Shown: positions 20,253 through 31,215, numbered from the stretch's first letter. The stretch: DNA of 64,000 bases from Ligula intestinalis (GCA_036362985.1 JAYGXS010000002.1:98766474-98830473); one strand, 5' to 3'. Numbers and translations are program-made. Notes: generated from the sequence alone by a model not told the origin.

Positions 20253-23200
20253 CTGGTAAGTGAAAAAACAATAGTAGTTAACGTTTTTTGGTCAATAAAA
20301 GAAAACCCGTTAAGGCACTATGAGCGTTGTGTTGTAACGGTGACATCTGACGTGTTACCATCGAATTACGCCCTCTGGTATCCCCAATGAAGAACACAAT
20401 AAAAAGGATGTAACTTTGGAATTCACTCCGAGGAGGGTTTATTGTATACAAAACTCGGAGTTGCTGTCTCGGGTGGTAGTCGCCAGCGCGCTCTTTGTCC
20501 CCGCCTGTAGCCTGATTGGACGCATTGAGATAACTGCGACCAGTAGACACGCGTGCATCTGTGTCCTCTCCAGAGGTTCAGGGCATCGCGTGTAAGCGGT
20601 CAGAGCGAACAAACAAATAATGTCAGCAGAAATGGTCCTTTTGGGGCAATATTTAGCAGGTAATTTTGAACTAAAAACGAAAAATTATGGCAGTTAAAAA
20701 AACTCTTACAATGAAAATGGAGACAGTGTTCAACGGGCCTCCATTTTCAAAAAGTGTGCAAGAGAAAAAAACTGCTTAGGAAGATAGTAGTAGAGCAGAA
20801 ATAGGTGTAGGTGGTCTGATGAAGGTGAGTAGTCAACGAAACTGCCGCATTTTAAACTGAGTACTTCCGCGTGGCTTCGATTGATTCAGCGGTGGTTAAT
20901 GGAAACATCTAGGTTCTCGGGGGACACGAGGCAGAGAGAATAGTTTCAAGCGGATCTCCTTAATTCCCGATGGTCCTTTCTCGGAGTCATGCTAACATAT
21001 GGCAAACAAAATAGAGCTGCTAACACTCTGGTACCCACTACCATATCCAAATAATGTGTCAGAAATAACGGAACGTACCACTGCAGAGTACGCCGTGAGA
21101 ACCACCTACTATCCAGAAAATACTATGCGTACGTAAATCGTGCAGTTTAAAAAATCGCCTGCCGTGACTATGTTGGCCATTACACAGCCCAGACCGAGCG
21201 ACGACCTAGCTCACGAATACGAAAGCACGGGACAGTTCAGGGAAGCGAACCGCTGTCTGAGATTGCTACGACTTCAACTTTGCGGTCAAATATAATTGCG
21301 CAGGCCAGCAATATAACGGAGCGGTAACTACTGGTGGACTGGGCTTCTGGGTAACTCCATCCACAGACACGTCGATGACCCCCCACACTGCTATCAAGGA
21401 CGTCGTTTACTTCCCACGCACATTCAGAGCCGTAGAGGAGACCGTGAAGACGCAAGTTACACGTGGCAATGGAAATTTCGCGTCTAGTCTAGAGGCACTT
21501 TTAAGGCTCGACGAATTTCATCGATTCAAGGGATAATGTTATCCTTACTCTGTCCATTGGGCAGCAACCTCGCTATGGAGTATTTAAAACTGCCTACTTC
21601 CAGTTGACAGCCATTCATCTTGAGAGGTGCCTAGGACAGGGATGCAGCACTGGACAGGTAAGAGACTCCGCTGTAGATGGGAGCAAGGAAGCGATGGAAG
21701 TGTTCGCGCCAGCGCTCGATCATAGCCGATATGTCAGCAATAAGGCCACTATTCACATCACGAACTGAGTAAGTTAGTGAAGAAAGCTTACAGCTTACTT
21801 TGCGGATAGGTTGCTAGAGCTCTCGAACTTTCGAAACCTGCTCCATGGAAGTAGCTATTTGAGCCCAGGATTTTTTCCAGTTTCTCATAATGTGACTGCA
21901 GTCTTAACATGCATCTCAGGGAATTTGGCGAAAGAAGCATTTGATGAGGTGCGGAGATCACTTGAAACCGAACACATAAACGGGCTGTTTAAATTCTGTC
22001 AAAAAATCTGCTTCACCTTCGCTGGAGAAATTTACGAATAAGGTAAAGGAACTCTTGTGGGCTGCCCAATCTAAAGCCGCGAAATATCAATTTATAAACT
22101 GCAATATGCCCCCTTTTTAAGAACAGTCCTGCGTTTACTGCCGTCAAGATTAAGGAGACACACCAGGTTGTTTCAATTAGATTAAAAGGGGTTTTCTTAC
22201 TGAATCTAGTAAGATTTCAGAAGATTAACAATCGAGGGATACTCACAACCGTGGTCACACCGACATCGGTGGAAAATCAATTTGGCGAGTGCCAGTACTG
22301 GTTTCTCAGCCGTCCGACGGACGGCAATTAAGCTACGAGTCGAGCAAAGAACGCAACGCCAACGGGGGGAGCGAGAACTTACAGGCTAGTCCTCAGGGGC
22401 GATTTCTGTCGCAGTTCCTCCACATCATTGAAGATGACAGCAGAGCCCCCGCCGGCCGTAGGCAGAATGGAGCCCTACAGGAGAAGGAGATTAAGGGTAG
22501 GCACGCGCACAAGTACACACAAAATAGTCCCCCAACGGACTGAAACTCGCACCCGCCATCGAAAACAAGCACCACACGCACCTTAAAAAGCTGCGTTTCC
22601 ACGTTGCCCTCGGGATCAGTAGTTTGGTGATGCAGCAGGTAGTCAGTCGCCTCCAGGGTGTCTTTGAGCTCAAACTGAGTGGCCGACTTACGCGCCTTGA
22701 TTGAGGGCGTCAGTATGGTGCCCAGCGGCGCCGCAAAAACCTCCTTATGCTCCAACCAGACCGCCTTGCCGCCTCCAGTGGACTTGGAACGTTGGTGCCG
22801 GAAATTCACGGCCGCGGGGCGATTGAGAATATCGGCGAGGGGAGAGGTGGGAGTGTGACGTTTGGCGTTCCGAAGGCGGTAAACCGGAGCAGTCTGGCCA
22901 ACACCGCGCAACTTACCACTCCTCCCTTCGTCCTTCAGTCGCTGCGCCTCGAAACGACGCGAAAGGGCGGCCACCCTGCCCTGTAGATAGAAATTGGGGA
23001 GTGCTGAGAGATTACACTGGCCGAACAGGTATTAGTCAAATACCCAGGCACGCGTGTTCTCCTGGTGCATGACACATAGCCACGAGGGATTCGGCTCATC
23101 AGTGGGGCCCCTTTGCGGTGTCTAATAGATACTGCAGCTTTTACATGATAGGCAGCGTCAAGCTTAAGAAAAAAAAATACTCGGATTTTAAAAACTGCAT

Positions 23201-26200
23201 TAATAGCACACAGAAAGGCCACAATGACTGCTTAAATCGTTGGCGGATGGAAGACCAGTCGAACGACGGTTTAAACTGTCAAGGTACCACAACGGATCTC
23301 TTGATAGTTGAGGAAAGACAAAACGGTGCAATCAAAGCGCCAAACTGTTGGTTGGAGTTTGGCAATAAACACTTACCCTCTAATTTGGGCATTACATTGC
23401 GTTTTTACCCTAGGGTTTATGCATCAAACTTTTTCATACGTGTATAGTGTATGCTTTTACAAATAAAAGTGGTAAAAAGAGGGCATCCGCCTCAATAGCG
23501 AGTACCACACCCGTAATAATACTCGTAAGCTGCTTTCATAGTTCAGGTATTGTATGCAAGGGGCTCATAAGAGATCCTAGTCGGGAGAAGGAAAAAGACG
23601 CCAATAGAGGTCGGGTATCCGGTGATCATGAGATAGGAGCTAATGTTTGTGACTACAAAGCAGGCCAAACTAGCCCTAATTATAGCTTAAATCAGTAGTG
23701 GTTGTGAGAGGCCACGACGCGCGCGCACACACCTGCCCGCTAGGATAACGTGGGCGTGAGCGAGAAATCTTCACGCAAAATTCACTGGCCGCTGGGTCAA
23801 CTGATTGCGTGATAGCAAAGTTTGAGGGCAGCTGTCTCGGACGCTCTATATACGCGGATCGTCCGCTATCTTGAGAGGTGTGCGCAGGTAACCCGTTGCG
23901 TGGTGTTGAGTCCAGGGATTGGAAGACGCTACTGGCCAATTCACCTGACTTACTAGCCAACAAACCAACTTAGTGGAGGCTCCAATGGCAACATGGGCGG
24001 ACGAATGGGTCCTCTAACAGATCGGTGTACGCATATCTGCTACTCAGTAACATCTACTGAGAGAAGAATGAGGCGAGCGGATTTTCCTTTGTAGACGCTA
24101 TTGGCCGCCAACAATTTTCCGGTTGAAGTCCACTTACCTCAGTAGGCGGTGAATTTTCGTTGCGAGAACGCTTGTCCCCTGCTGCGAGGTCCGCCTCGGC
24201 GTCTGCACTTCTTCTGGAGACCCGCTTCCGTCCGCCAGTAGCTGTCGTCGCCGCCAGCACTTGACTGTGCGGGGTTAGGTGGCGGCTGTTGGGAGTCATG
24301 TCCTGAACATGATGCCGCAACTTTTGCAGCTGCGCTCGAGCGTTGTCTGCCTCCCGCAGGCGTTCGGTTTTCTCATGGCGCGCCAGCAGCCTGTTCTTTG
24401 TGACCTCGTTCTAGAAAGAGAAACGAATGGGGTTAAGCAAGCAGGGACAACGGGCACCAACAGTCGAACGGGGAAGATGTCAGTGGTAAGAGCGAAATGA
24501 CATGGCGGACGCTTCTTCCTTCGAGTAGGCTAGATAGCTTGACAGAGCAACCAATGTCGACGAGGAAGCGGGTTCATAGCTGACCGGTTTTTTCCCCGAC
24601 GTAAGTACATCACAAGAGGTACTGTCTATTCGCCAAGTTCACTAGGCAGAGAAAAGACCAATGATATAACTATTTGGATCTTGTTTCGGGAAAACAGGAA
24701 ACCTTAAATGAAGAGGAGTTACGACCTTCAAAAGGGTTAAGTGACTGTATCACTTGTACCTGCACTCGCCAATCTCTATGACGGCAAATAAAGGCGCACA
24801 GAAACATTTTGAAAGGGGGTTTGAACGCAATCAAACATGTAGTCTTCGATTAAACCAGTTTACTTAACACGTGCGATACGGACGGTTTTTCCAGGCGGTT
24901 ATAAAGCGTCGAAGTGAAGATAATGCGCTCGACCTCCACGGGTGAATCAGGCGATAAAAATATTAATTGAAAGCAATTTTTTTAAATTGTAAACCAGCAA
25001 ATCTTCCAGATGTTAAAATTTGCAAATCAAACTTGGCAAAACCCATGGAACGCAGATGGTAGACGAAGGTACACTAAGAAAGGCAAGAGGACTCGTGCAA
25101 AAGGATATTTTAGGCACAGGCAACATTTCTGCTTACATTCTCTCCCACTTATCTCCACAATCCGAGTTATAAAGGTTGAGCCAACAAGGATAAAACGGCT
25201 GACGCACTGAAAACTTACAGTTAACTAGTTAAAAATACAGGCCACAAACCTCGAGGTAGCGAATTTTAGACTCCATTCGCTGCTTTTCGACTGTCATTGA
25301 GTTCAACGAGTCCAACAGGGTGAATTGAGCACTTTTGGCATCTGCTGGCTGCACCAGGTACATCAGATTAGATTGCAGATCCTGACTCACTCGTTCAAGA
25401 AGTTCACGCACTCGGTTCCGTTCGATGGCTCGAGCACGCAGAACCTCGAAAAGTGGGCAATTGTGGGCCAAGTGGCGAGCCTGTTGGGCATTCGAGGAGT
25501 GGCGTCGACTGGCGGTGTGTAAAACCGACTCAGGGTCAGAGGACTTATCCCGGTCCGGATCGGATTCATCAACAGGACAGCAAATGAGTGGCATGCCGAA
25601 GAAACTCTCACTGGCGCTCAAGGATGGAGAGCTTAGTTTGCGGCCGGTAGAAACGCAAACCTGAAGGTCCTTGTCAAGCGTTTGAGACCGTTCAGCGGCC
25701 GTAAGCAACTCCTCGTTCGCAGCCTAAAATCAGTCAAAAGCGGAAAACCAGTTTCAGCGGGAGTACCACGGATATGCCACAAATAGGATGCGAAAGCCCG
25801 GGGACAGGCAAAGTTACAAAATATAATCTCCCGGCTTTTTAGATTGCGGTAGTGGACGTGCTCGATGGGTGCGGGAAGACTGCTGCTATAACTAACGCTA
25901 CTACTACTACTACTAATAATAATAATAATAATACTTCCATTAGAAAAACCTGACATAGAGCACTAAATGTAGAGCAGGAGGTAGGAAGAACACTCGTCAC
26001 GCAGCATAACAGCTTACTGACTATTCCGAGCTTTCGAATTCTATACAGGAGTTCATCGCAAGAGATAGCAGCAGTGGCAAAATAGTGAAAAGGGACAATC
26101 AATTGCCAATGGGGGAGAATATCCAAGTTCCAGGGTGCAGTTCGAAAGAAGAAGAAGCGATCACTGGAACAAGAGGTTCATTGTCCTGACGTTTCGGATT

Positions 26201-29200
26201 CCCAAGGACAATTAATTATCAGTGACGCCAGCCAGCAGGCGACCTGTCCATGGTTTTGGTAGAAAGCGCCAAATCAATACAAGACTGATTGAATTCCCAT
26301 CCGCAGCACAGGCTCAGTTTTTTTCAGCATAGGTGATTAGCTTGACGGCGACGAACTTGTACTTGTACCCGTTTCGTAGGTGCGAGTAGCGATAATTTGT
26401 CACCTCATCGCACAGCCAGCTTATGCTCCTCTTATAAGCGATCCTAGTATGCGGTCGGCTTGACTTGTGTGGTTGCAAGGGCAGTCTAGGCATGGGATGT
26501 GATACACTACCTTATCTTCCTCGTTGGGATGAGACGGAAATATGGGTACTCCCAGTTTTAACACGAGACAGACACATGTCGAGTCCGTCAAATATATACT
26601 CTGCAACACATTTCAGGCAGTTATGGCATTTGAATCGGTCAAGGGATCGGCGAATCACTATTCATTAACAGTAATATTTCCGATCGAAACTGGCAAGATA
26701 GCTTGCCCGATGCTCAGTGGTTTAGAACGTCGGACTTTGATCAAAAAGGCTTGGGCTGGAGTCTCGGTAGGGGCACTACATGGAGCTGTGTATGACAATA
26801 ACATTACTCTCCCTGGTCTTTGTCAGTAACCGTCTTCTGCAAGGCTTCATTTCTACAAATCCGATACATTCAGTCTTTTTAAAGAAAAAAAGTCCATTCT
26901 AGCTGCCGCGCCGCAGAATGGCACGTTCCTTATCCTTTAGTATATCATGTAAAGGCCTTGGGAGTAAATCTGACAATAGCTGACAGGGGCAAAGGTCTTA
27001 CCTCCAGAGCAGGTGAACAGCTCCGAGATGGCACTGGGGTGGCGCGTGGGGTGGACGGACCAGTGGTTGTCGTCATCACTGATTGGCTGTGCTCTGCGAA
27101 CTCCAGAACGTGCTACGTGGGGGGATTGAAAGGTAAAAAAACAGCACAATGAGGGACATGTTTAACGGCATTACTGTAATCGAAGTCATAAGTTGAGTGA
27201 AACCGACAACTGAAATATCGCTATCGACATAAGCATTAACAGTCATAAATAGTATAAAAATCAAAGAGACCGTCTACTTCCGTCAGAAATGCTAAAACAT
27301 GAAGTATAAAGGGTGCCACTGTAATTAAAAGGGACAAGGCAAATGCGAAAGGTTCAATCAAATAGGCATAAGGTACTCATCTAACAGATGGCGGATTATT
27401 AAACGAAGACGAGTGCTTACTAATGTCTCGTCGTATTCTTCAATTTTTGGGCAAATGCATATGAGGACCAAGACCTGGCCACTTCCTTCGAAGTAACTTT
27501 TGAAAAGATGGGTCAACTTGGTGTCCCTATATGGTACTTTGCGGGGTAGAGTCTGCGAAACACCCAGTCCTAGACCGTCCTTTCTTGGTAAAGCCATCTG
27601 GTTGGTTCGTAGGACATCAATGCATCTGCGTAGGTTCATGAGTGAGTTGTTTATTTGAGCTAGAAATAAAAGGATAAACAGCGCTGACTCCCTTGGTAAG
27701 CGGAAATTAAACTAGCAAACACACTGACCAACCACAAAACTATCAAAGAATCCAACAGAGGGGACGGATATGCATCGTCATGTGTGGAGAGATACCATCC
27801 GTGACAACGCCGAGGTCGCCAATATCAGGCATGATAACAGCCATAGCAAAAACAGTAAAGATAGGCATCGCTAGGGTGAGTGAGATGCGGTACGGAAACC
27901 ATAGGCGTAGCGGTCAAGTGTGAGTCAGATGAAGTTGAAACGGGAGAGAAGCCACTAAACTTATACGGCCCCTGAAATCACCTGTTGTGCTACGTGTGAA
28001 CCAAACGCATACTTTCTGAAAGATCCTCGACATGAACCATTCAGTAGTGGATTACTCCCATGACAAAACTATTTTACTAAAACGCACTTCTTAAACGCAC
28101 TAAAAATGGTACCCATCGAGTAAAATTTAGGTTTTTAGCATGTTTTAAGGCAAGTAACTAGAATTAAATTTGAAAAACGTTACGCACTGAATAGATAAAC
28201 TGAATGATCACCACAAAATAGGCTAAAGCGGCACATACATTTTCGGAGATCAAGTCTCGGACATAGTCATAATTCATTCGATGCGTCAATGATCGTGAGA
28301 CGAATAACAACAATAGCTCGAAAGATGTCAATCAGACAATAACCAATTTTCAATAAATAAGAATAAGGGATAGAAGCACAAGTCAGAAAAGCAAAATATG
28401 CATGCTTACAAGCCTCTTTAAGACGGTGTCCAGTTGTCCCACTTCTACTTGTCCGTTCAGAGCCAGCAAGGTCAACTAAACACAACTGGCTGACGGTTAG
28501 TAAACTATTATCCTGAGAGAAGAAAAGGCACATTAGCAAAGTGGCCAAATCATAAAAAAGAGGTAGTAGAACTGGAAGGATTGACAGTTAGGTACCTGAA
28601 TGACTTCGTCATAATTTGGATCATATCCTGCTCTAACAATACGAATTGTAAATATGCTATGGCTTCTACTTGACACCTCGTTTAGGGCTGTTGAAGCAAC
28701 ATGCCTCCTCTCACGACCTAGAAAGGGAAAGCAAGGATGAAGGTAGGATATGGAAGGTGATGATTGAAAATATTGGCCAAGAAAATTAACAAGTAAATTC
28801 GACCACGAGTTAAAGTTCACACCTCAAGACCCGTATAAAAACCGGTAGCAGTTAAGAAAGGTTGTGACAGACAATATTTTCGTAATTTTAACTTCTATTA
28901 TCTAGAAGTGATTACTAAAACACAAGAGCTCTGGCGGGACAAAAGATGACAGAAAATAATTTTTTGGGACAATGACAACATACCTTGGTAGAAAAATTTA
29001 AGGGCCTCGTCTGCCGTCTTGACTTCTGTTTCAGTTATCCCAGGCACGTAAATGTTTCTATTGCCATCTTCACGCAGGTTATGAGACCTAGGCAAGCTAG
29101 GGGGCAAGGTGACGTTACTAAGTTACAATACCTTCCAAGCGACGGAGTAGGTGCAAGCAAATCATGAATGTTGTTGTTATAGATCTCAATGAATGATACA

Positions 29201-29882
29201 AACACCGCATACAGCGACTTCTTTGATAACGGCACGGATTCGGTTTCCCGGACTCGAGTCTCAAAGGAGGGTGCGTTGATTTCAGGTCTAGAAAAATATT
29301 ATGATGGGTCAGACGGAAACCTAGAGGGTGCTCTCGGATTACACGTATAGTCGAGACGTTGTCTATCCATTATTGCTTCCGCCTCAGACTGCAGGAAAAA
29401 TCCGTTTTGTCCTGTTGGTTTGACCACCTACAGACATAACAGCAGTAAGCGATCAACTACATATTTAAGCGTCGAATATGAAGCTATCGAATTGAAGATT
29501 ATATCGAGGGATCTTGGTAAAATACCGGGGTCTTCAAGATCACCCTGCATCGTGTGGGTTTTGCCGCTACTCGTGACTCCGTAAGTAAACAAGAGCGCTA
29601 ACAGCTATAAAAGTAGCGAATGGATTTACCATTTTCACCATTTAGTACACGCTCAATGCATGGAAGCAATGTTTTTGAAAATACGAATTCTTGGGACGCC
29701 CCAGGTGGGAATACTCGGGAGAAGGAATAAAAAGCTTGCTTTTCCGAGGAGCCCTGCTTTGACTGTGTGACCAACGTGCAGTCATCAAGAACGCTGAAAC
29801 AGGTTTTCTCAGAGTCATCTACAGGCCTTACTCTGCAAAAAACCTTCACAGTTTCCGACTTCCTCTCTAGACAAGCCATCAT
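19970..29882 (-). CDS. KIF23: Kinesin-6 motor protein, KIF23/MKLP1 (Pavarotti/ZEN-4) ortholog, 14 exons
   Basis: Whole-gene entry; exons are listed separately. Joining 14 exons at GT-AG borders gives 2853 nt, or 950 aa plus stop, with every splice phase consistent; human KIF23 is about 960 aa. Motor motifs in order are CRVRP near the N-terminus, P-loop [19 protein letters not shown], switch [10 protein letters not shown], switch II DLAGSE and [12 protein letters not shown]. The family-specific insert between motor beta strands and the C-terminal block ([35 protein letters not shown]) match MKLP1 rather than KIF20. Known family role: with a RhoGAP partner it forms centralspindlin, which bundles antiparallel midzone microtubules and promotes cytokinesis. 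The first ATG (29882) follows an in-frame upstream TGA. Introns grow from 32-44 nt at the 5' end to 2.1 kb at the 3' end. Not seen: promoter elements, or a poly(A) signal close to the stop. An exon in intron 11 could have been missed. Confidence 0.9.
22383..22474 (-). CDS. KIF23: KIF23 exon 13 (MKLP1 C-terminal domain, second part)
   Basis: Encodes [20 protein letters not shown] then [10 protein letters not shown], matching human [26 protein letters not shown]. Acceptor CTCCTGTAG. The donor is CT|GTAAGT; if it is not used, the next in-frame codon after CTG is TAA (22381-22379), giving a shorter 857-aa protein. The phase fits exon 14 exactly, so splicing on is preferred. Confidence 0.85.
22582..22980 (-). 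CDS. KIF23: KIF23 exon 12 (MKLP1 C-terminal domain, first part)
   Basis: 133 codons. Carries [22 protein letters not shown] and [18 protein letters not shown], aligning with human LRHRRSRSAGDRWVDHK and LTHQELASDGEIETKLIK. This is the MKLP1 C-terminal domain known in vertebrates to bind Arf6. The RSKST stretch sits where vertebrates have a phosphorylated basic/serine patch. Acceptor ATCTACAG, donor AAG|GTGCGT. A GGTAAGT inside the exon could be a cryptic donor. Confidence 0.9.
24138..24410 (-). CDS. KIF23: KIF23 exon 11 (coiled coil)
   Basis: 91 codons, phase 0 at both ends. Opens with the coiled-coil segment [20 protein letters not shown] and continues to [12 protein letters not shown], then becomes a basic, low-complexity linker ([19 protein letters not shown]). 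Acceptor TTTCTAG, donor GAG|GTAAGT. Confidence 0.78.
25250..25723 (-). CDS. KIF23: KIF23 exon 10 (stalk, N-terminal part)
   Basis: 158 codons, phase 0 at both ends; acceptor GATTTTAG, donor GAG|GTTTGT. Rich in Arg, Gln, Glu and Leu ([20 protein letters not shown] and further heptad-like stretches), as expected for the neck and coiled-coil stalk that dimerises the motor and, in other species, binds the RhoGAP partner. Sequence similarity to human is weak here, as usual for the stalk. Assignment rests on phase, position and coiled-coil character. Confidence 0.78.
25898..25933 (+). repeat. (CTA)n/(ATA)n microsatellite in KIF23 intron 9 region
   Basis: A block of CTACTACTACTA changes to AATAATAATAATAAT. 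It is in intron 9, clear of the splice sites. Confidence 0.9.
26180..26230 (-). repeat. Short repeat with hammerhead-like motif, copy P4
   Basis: On the minus strand: CTGATAA (26222-26216), then GGGAATCC and an intact GAAACGTC (26195-26188), then the shared flank TTGTTCCAGTGATCGC. It lies about 200 nt downstream of the GIY-YIG fragment at 26420-26610, on the same strand. Confidence 0.5.
26420..26610 (-). pseudogene. Penelope-like GIY-YIG endonuclease fragment in KIF23 intron 9
   Basis: [20 protein letters not shown] then [11 protein letters not shown] fits the start of the Penelope GIY-YIG domain (GVVYxIPCxDCxxxYVGxTGRxLxxRxxEH). The canonical YIG tyrosine/glycine segment is decayed. It is sense relative to the kinesin gene and sits inside its 1278-nt intron 9. 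Confidence 0.5.
27002..27112 (-). CDS. KIF23: KIF23 exon 9 (motor end and neck)
   Basis: Starts [12 protein letters not shown], the final motor helix (human VMRFAEVTQEV), then a Thr/Ser/Pro-rich linker. It is 111 nt, a whole number of codons, with acceptor CACGTAG and donor GAG|GTAAGA. It is the shortest motor exon after exons 5 and 7, and its true frame is not the longest open frame at this locus. Confidence 0.85.
27421..27659 (-). CDS. KIF23: KIF23 exon 8 (microtubule-binding region)
   Basis: Reads [20 protein letters not shown], then [20 protein letters not shown] and [11 protein letters not shown]. These match human INQSLMTLRTCMDVLRENQ, VPYRDSKLTHLF and PKAEDYEENL. There is a small insert ([15 protein letters not shown]) before VPYRD. 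Acceptor TTTCTAG, donor TTA|GTAAGC. Confidence 0.95.
28410..28512 (-). CDS. KIF23: KIF23 exon 7 (switch II)
   Basis: Encodes [20 protein letters not shown], with the switch II motif DLAGSE, then [14 protein letters not shown]. Acceptor TTCTCTCAG, donor T|GTAAGC. The split codon joins correctly to exon 8. Confidence 0.95.
28596..28717 (-). CDS. KIF23: KIF23 exon 6 (switch I)
   Basis: Encodes [20 protein letters not shown], including the switch I signature NxxSSRSH that contacts nucleotide, then [20 protein letters not shown]. Acceptor TTTCTAG, donor CAG|GTACC. Confidence 0.95.
28984..29087 (-). CDS. KIF23: KIF23 exon 5 (motor core)
   Basis: Encodes [19 protein letters not shown] then [13 protein letters not shown]; human KIF23 has LREDKNHNMYVAG and TEEAFEVFWRGQ here. 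Acceptor TTGCCTAG, donor GTATGT; the upstream intron is 44 nt. Confidence 0.93.
29132..29287 (-). CDS. KIF23: KIF23 exon 4 (motor core)
   Basis: Encodes ...[10 protein letters not shown]... then [20 protein letters not shown], the conserved kinesin strand and helix (human VFVSYIEIYNNYIYDLL). Acceptor TTTTTCTAG, donor GTATTG. The intron upstream is 33 nt. Confidence 0.92.
29321..29427 (-). CDS. KIF23: KIF23 exon 3 (kinesin-6 insert)
   Basis: Begins [19 protein letters not shown] and continues MDRQRLDYT, aligning with the human KIF23 stretch around YVFKSNDRN and LLERQ. This part of the motor is specific to the MKLP1 branch. The acceptor is CTGTAG and the donor GTTTCC; the upstream intron is 33 nt. 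Confidence 0.87.
29461..29597 (-). CDS. KIF23: KIF23 exon 2 (P-loop)
   Basis: Encodes [16 protein letters not shown], the ATP-binding Walker A loop, and then [14 protein letters not shown], as in kinesin-6. Flanked by acceptor GTTAG and donor GTAGTT. The upstream intron is only 32 nt. The P-loop reads GVTSSGKT where human KIF23 has GVTGSGKT; it still fits GxxxxGKT. Confidence 0.92.
29598..29629 (-). other. KIF23 intron 1, 32-nt micro-intron
   Basis: GT-AG intron of 32 nt between exons 1 and 2. Introns 2 (29428-29460) and 3 (29288-29320) are both 33 nt, and intron 4 (29088-29131) is 44 nt. Each removal restores the kinesin reading frame. Confidence 0.85.
29630..29882 (-). CDS. KIF23: KIF23 exon 1 (start, motor N-terminus)
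   Basis: Starts ATG ATG GCT; the first ATG at 29882 is taken because an in-frame TGA lies six codons upstream. Encodes the first motor strand (VFCRVRP) and the [15 protein letters not shown] segment, and ends VLNGEN plus one base. Donor is G|GTAAAT. The product starts directly with the motor, with a shorter N-terminal extension than human KIF23. Confidence 0.9.
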
Positions 29883-29889
29883 CACCTTT

Positions 29890-30930
29890 TGTTTTAATTT
29901 TCAAAACGCGCTCACAAGCCAATGTGTGCGTTTTTCGCTTAATTCAAACCAATCAAGTTGAATCGGGAACCTGTAAAATCTCAGTATCTAAAATGATAAA
30001 TCCTATGAATATGCATGCACCTTCAGCTTGAATCATGTTGGCAATGCAGTGAAAATATACCAGTTCCTGGTAAATTACTGTTAAGTGTAGTTCATTTGCA
30101 TCAAGTGATTCTGTCCAAAAAGTTAATTGCGAATCTTCCAGGAATGTTATGCATGTACCATTCCTAGGTATAATTACTTTGAATACTCTGCTGATTCAAC
30201 CTCTTCATTTCATAATCTAGCGCTCTGACGGGACTTGAGTACGCAAGTATCACATTTTTACATGACGTTACATATTGCGGTTTCCCCACAACCTCTATGC
30301 TTATATCGAGGTTAGCTTTACGATTTGCAAAAAAATTCACATGGCGTGATAATTATTGAAAAAAAGAGACCCACATTGCTTCACTATATGAGTTCAAGAC
30401 AGAAAGTCCAATATATCTACGTGGCCATCCTCTCTATATTCGGAGAATATTTTGCAGAAGACCTTTGGCCAGGAATTCCTACACTTTCCCCTTTGTCCAA
30501 ATATATTTTAAAATCCTGTGCCATAATTTCTAACACAGTCGTAATCAAGTGCGGTTGTACCAAGCCTTGATTCAAATAACTACTGCCGTTTGAATCTTAT
30601 TGTAGGCATTCTTCTAGATCGGTGTATATGTGCCTTTGAATGCTTGGCCATCGGGCATAAGATACGTAGAGCCAAAAAAGTATGCGTATGACGAGGCACG
30701 TGCATAGAGAATTGACAAACACTGCCAATAGCGTCCCCTTTTAAGCGGAGAATCCGTGGATTTCTTCCGCATAGATGCGAGTAAACTTATCGTAGTGTGA
30801 AACATCAAGTTCAGTTGAGAGTGCACGCATAATATTCCAGATACTATCATGGGTAAGTTGTCATTATAAAACTGCAGTATGTAGCCGATCTAAGACTCGT
30901 TTACATTTGGAGTTGCGGAAAATTTTGTTT
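29890..30930. other. Upstream region of KIF23, unassigned
   Basis: AT-rich. It should contain the minus-strand KIF23 promoter and 5' UTR, but I can point to no specific element. Confidence 0.4.
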
Positions 30931-30937
30931 AGTGTTT

Positions 30938-31215
30938 GGTGCAGTTGTTCAAGGACTCCAAGAAGCAGCTTCATACAGTTCAGATGACCAAGCAATCACA
31001 CCACGTAGTTCGAGCTCCGGGCCCACTGCAGCGAAGATGACCAAAACCGAAATTAAAGACTCCCGACAGGGTGGTTAACATGGTGCAGTTGTTCAGGGGT
31101 TCCAGGAAGCACCTTCAGACAGCTCTGATGACCAAGGAGTCACACCACCCAGTTCGAGCTCCACTGCACTGCCCACTGCAAAAAATGCTGCGAAAACCTC
31201 AGCTAAGGGCACACG
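30938..31215 (+). repeat. Tandem 144-bp units in the ORF1 region of LINE D
   Basis: GGTGCAGTTGTTCA starts at 30938 and again at 31082, and both continue with GATGACCAAG, ATCACACCAC/GTCACACCAC and AGTTCGAGCTCC. Each unit codes AVVQGxQE and SSDDQ; a third, diverged VVQGLKED starts near 31245. Confidence 0.75.

Noticed and set aside
19987..20259. Plus-strand frame ending at a GTAAGT
   Set aside because: It is the antisense shadow of KIF23 exon 14; the minus strand has the better acceptor, phase and stop.
22289..22543. Plus-strand frame
   Set aside because: Shadow of KIF23 exon 13.
23676..23963. Possible extra KIF23 exon in intron 11
   Set aside because: No good acceptor/donor pair in phase 0, and the peptide does not resemble MKLP1.
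25325..25664. Plus-strand frames
   Set aside because: Antisense shadows of KIF23 exon 10.
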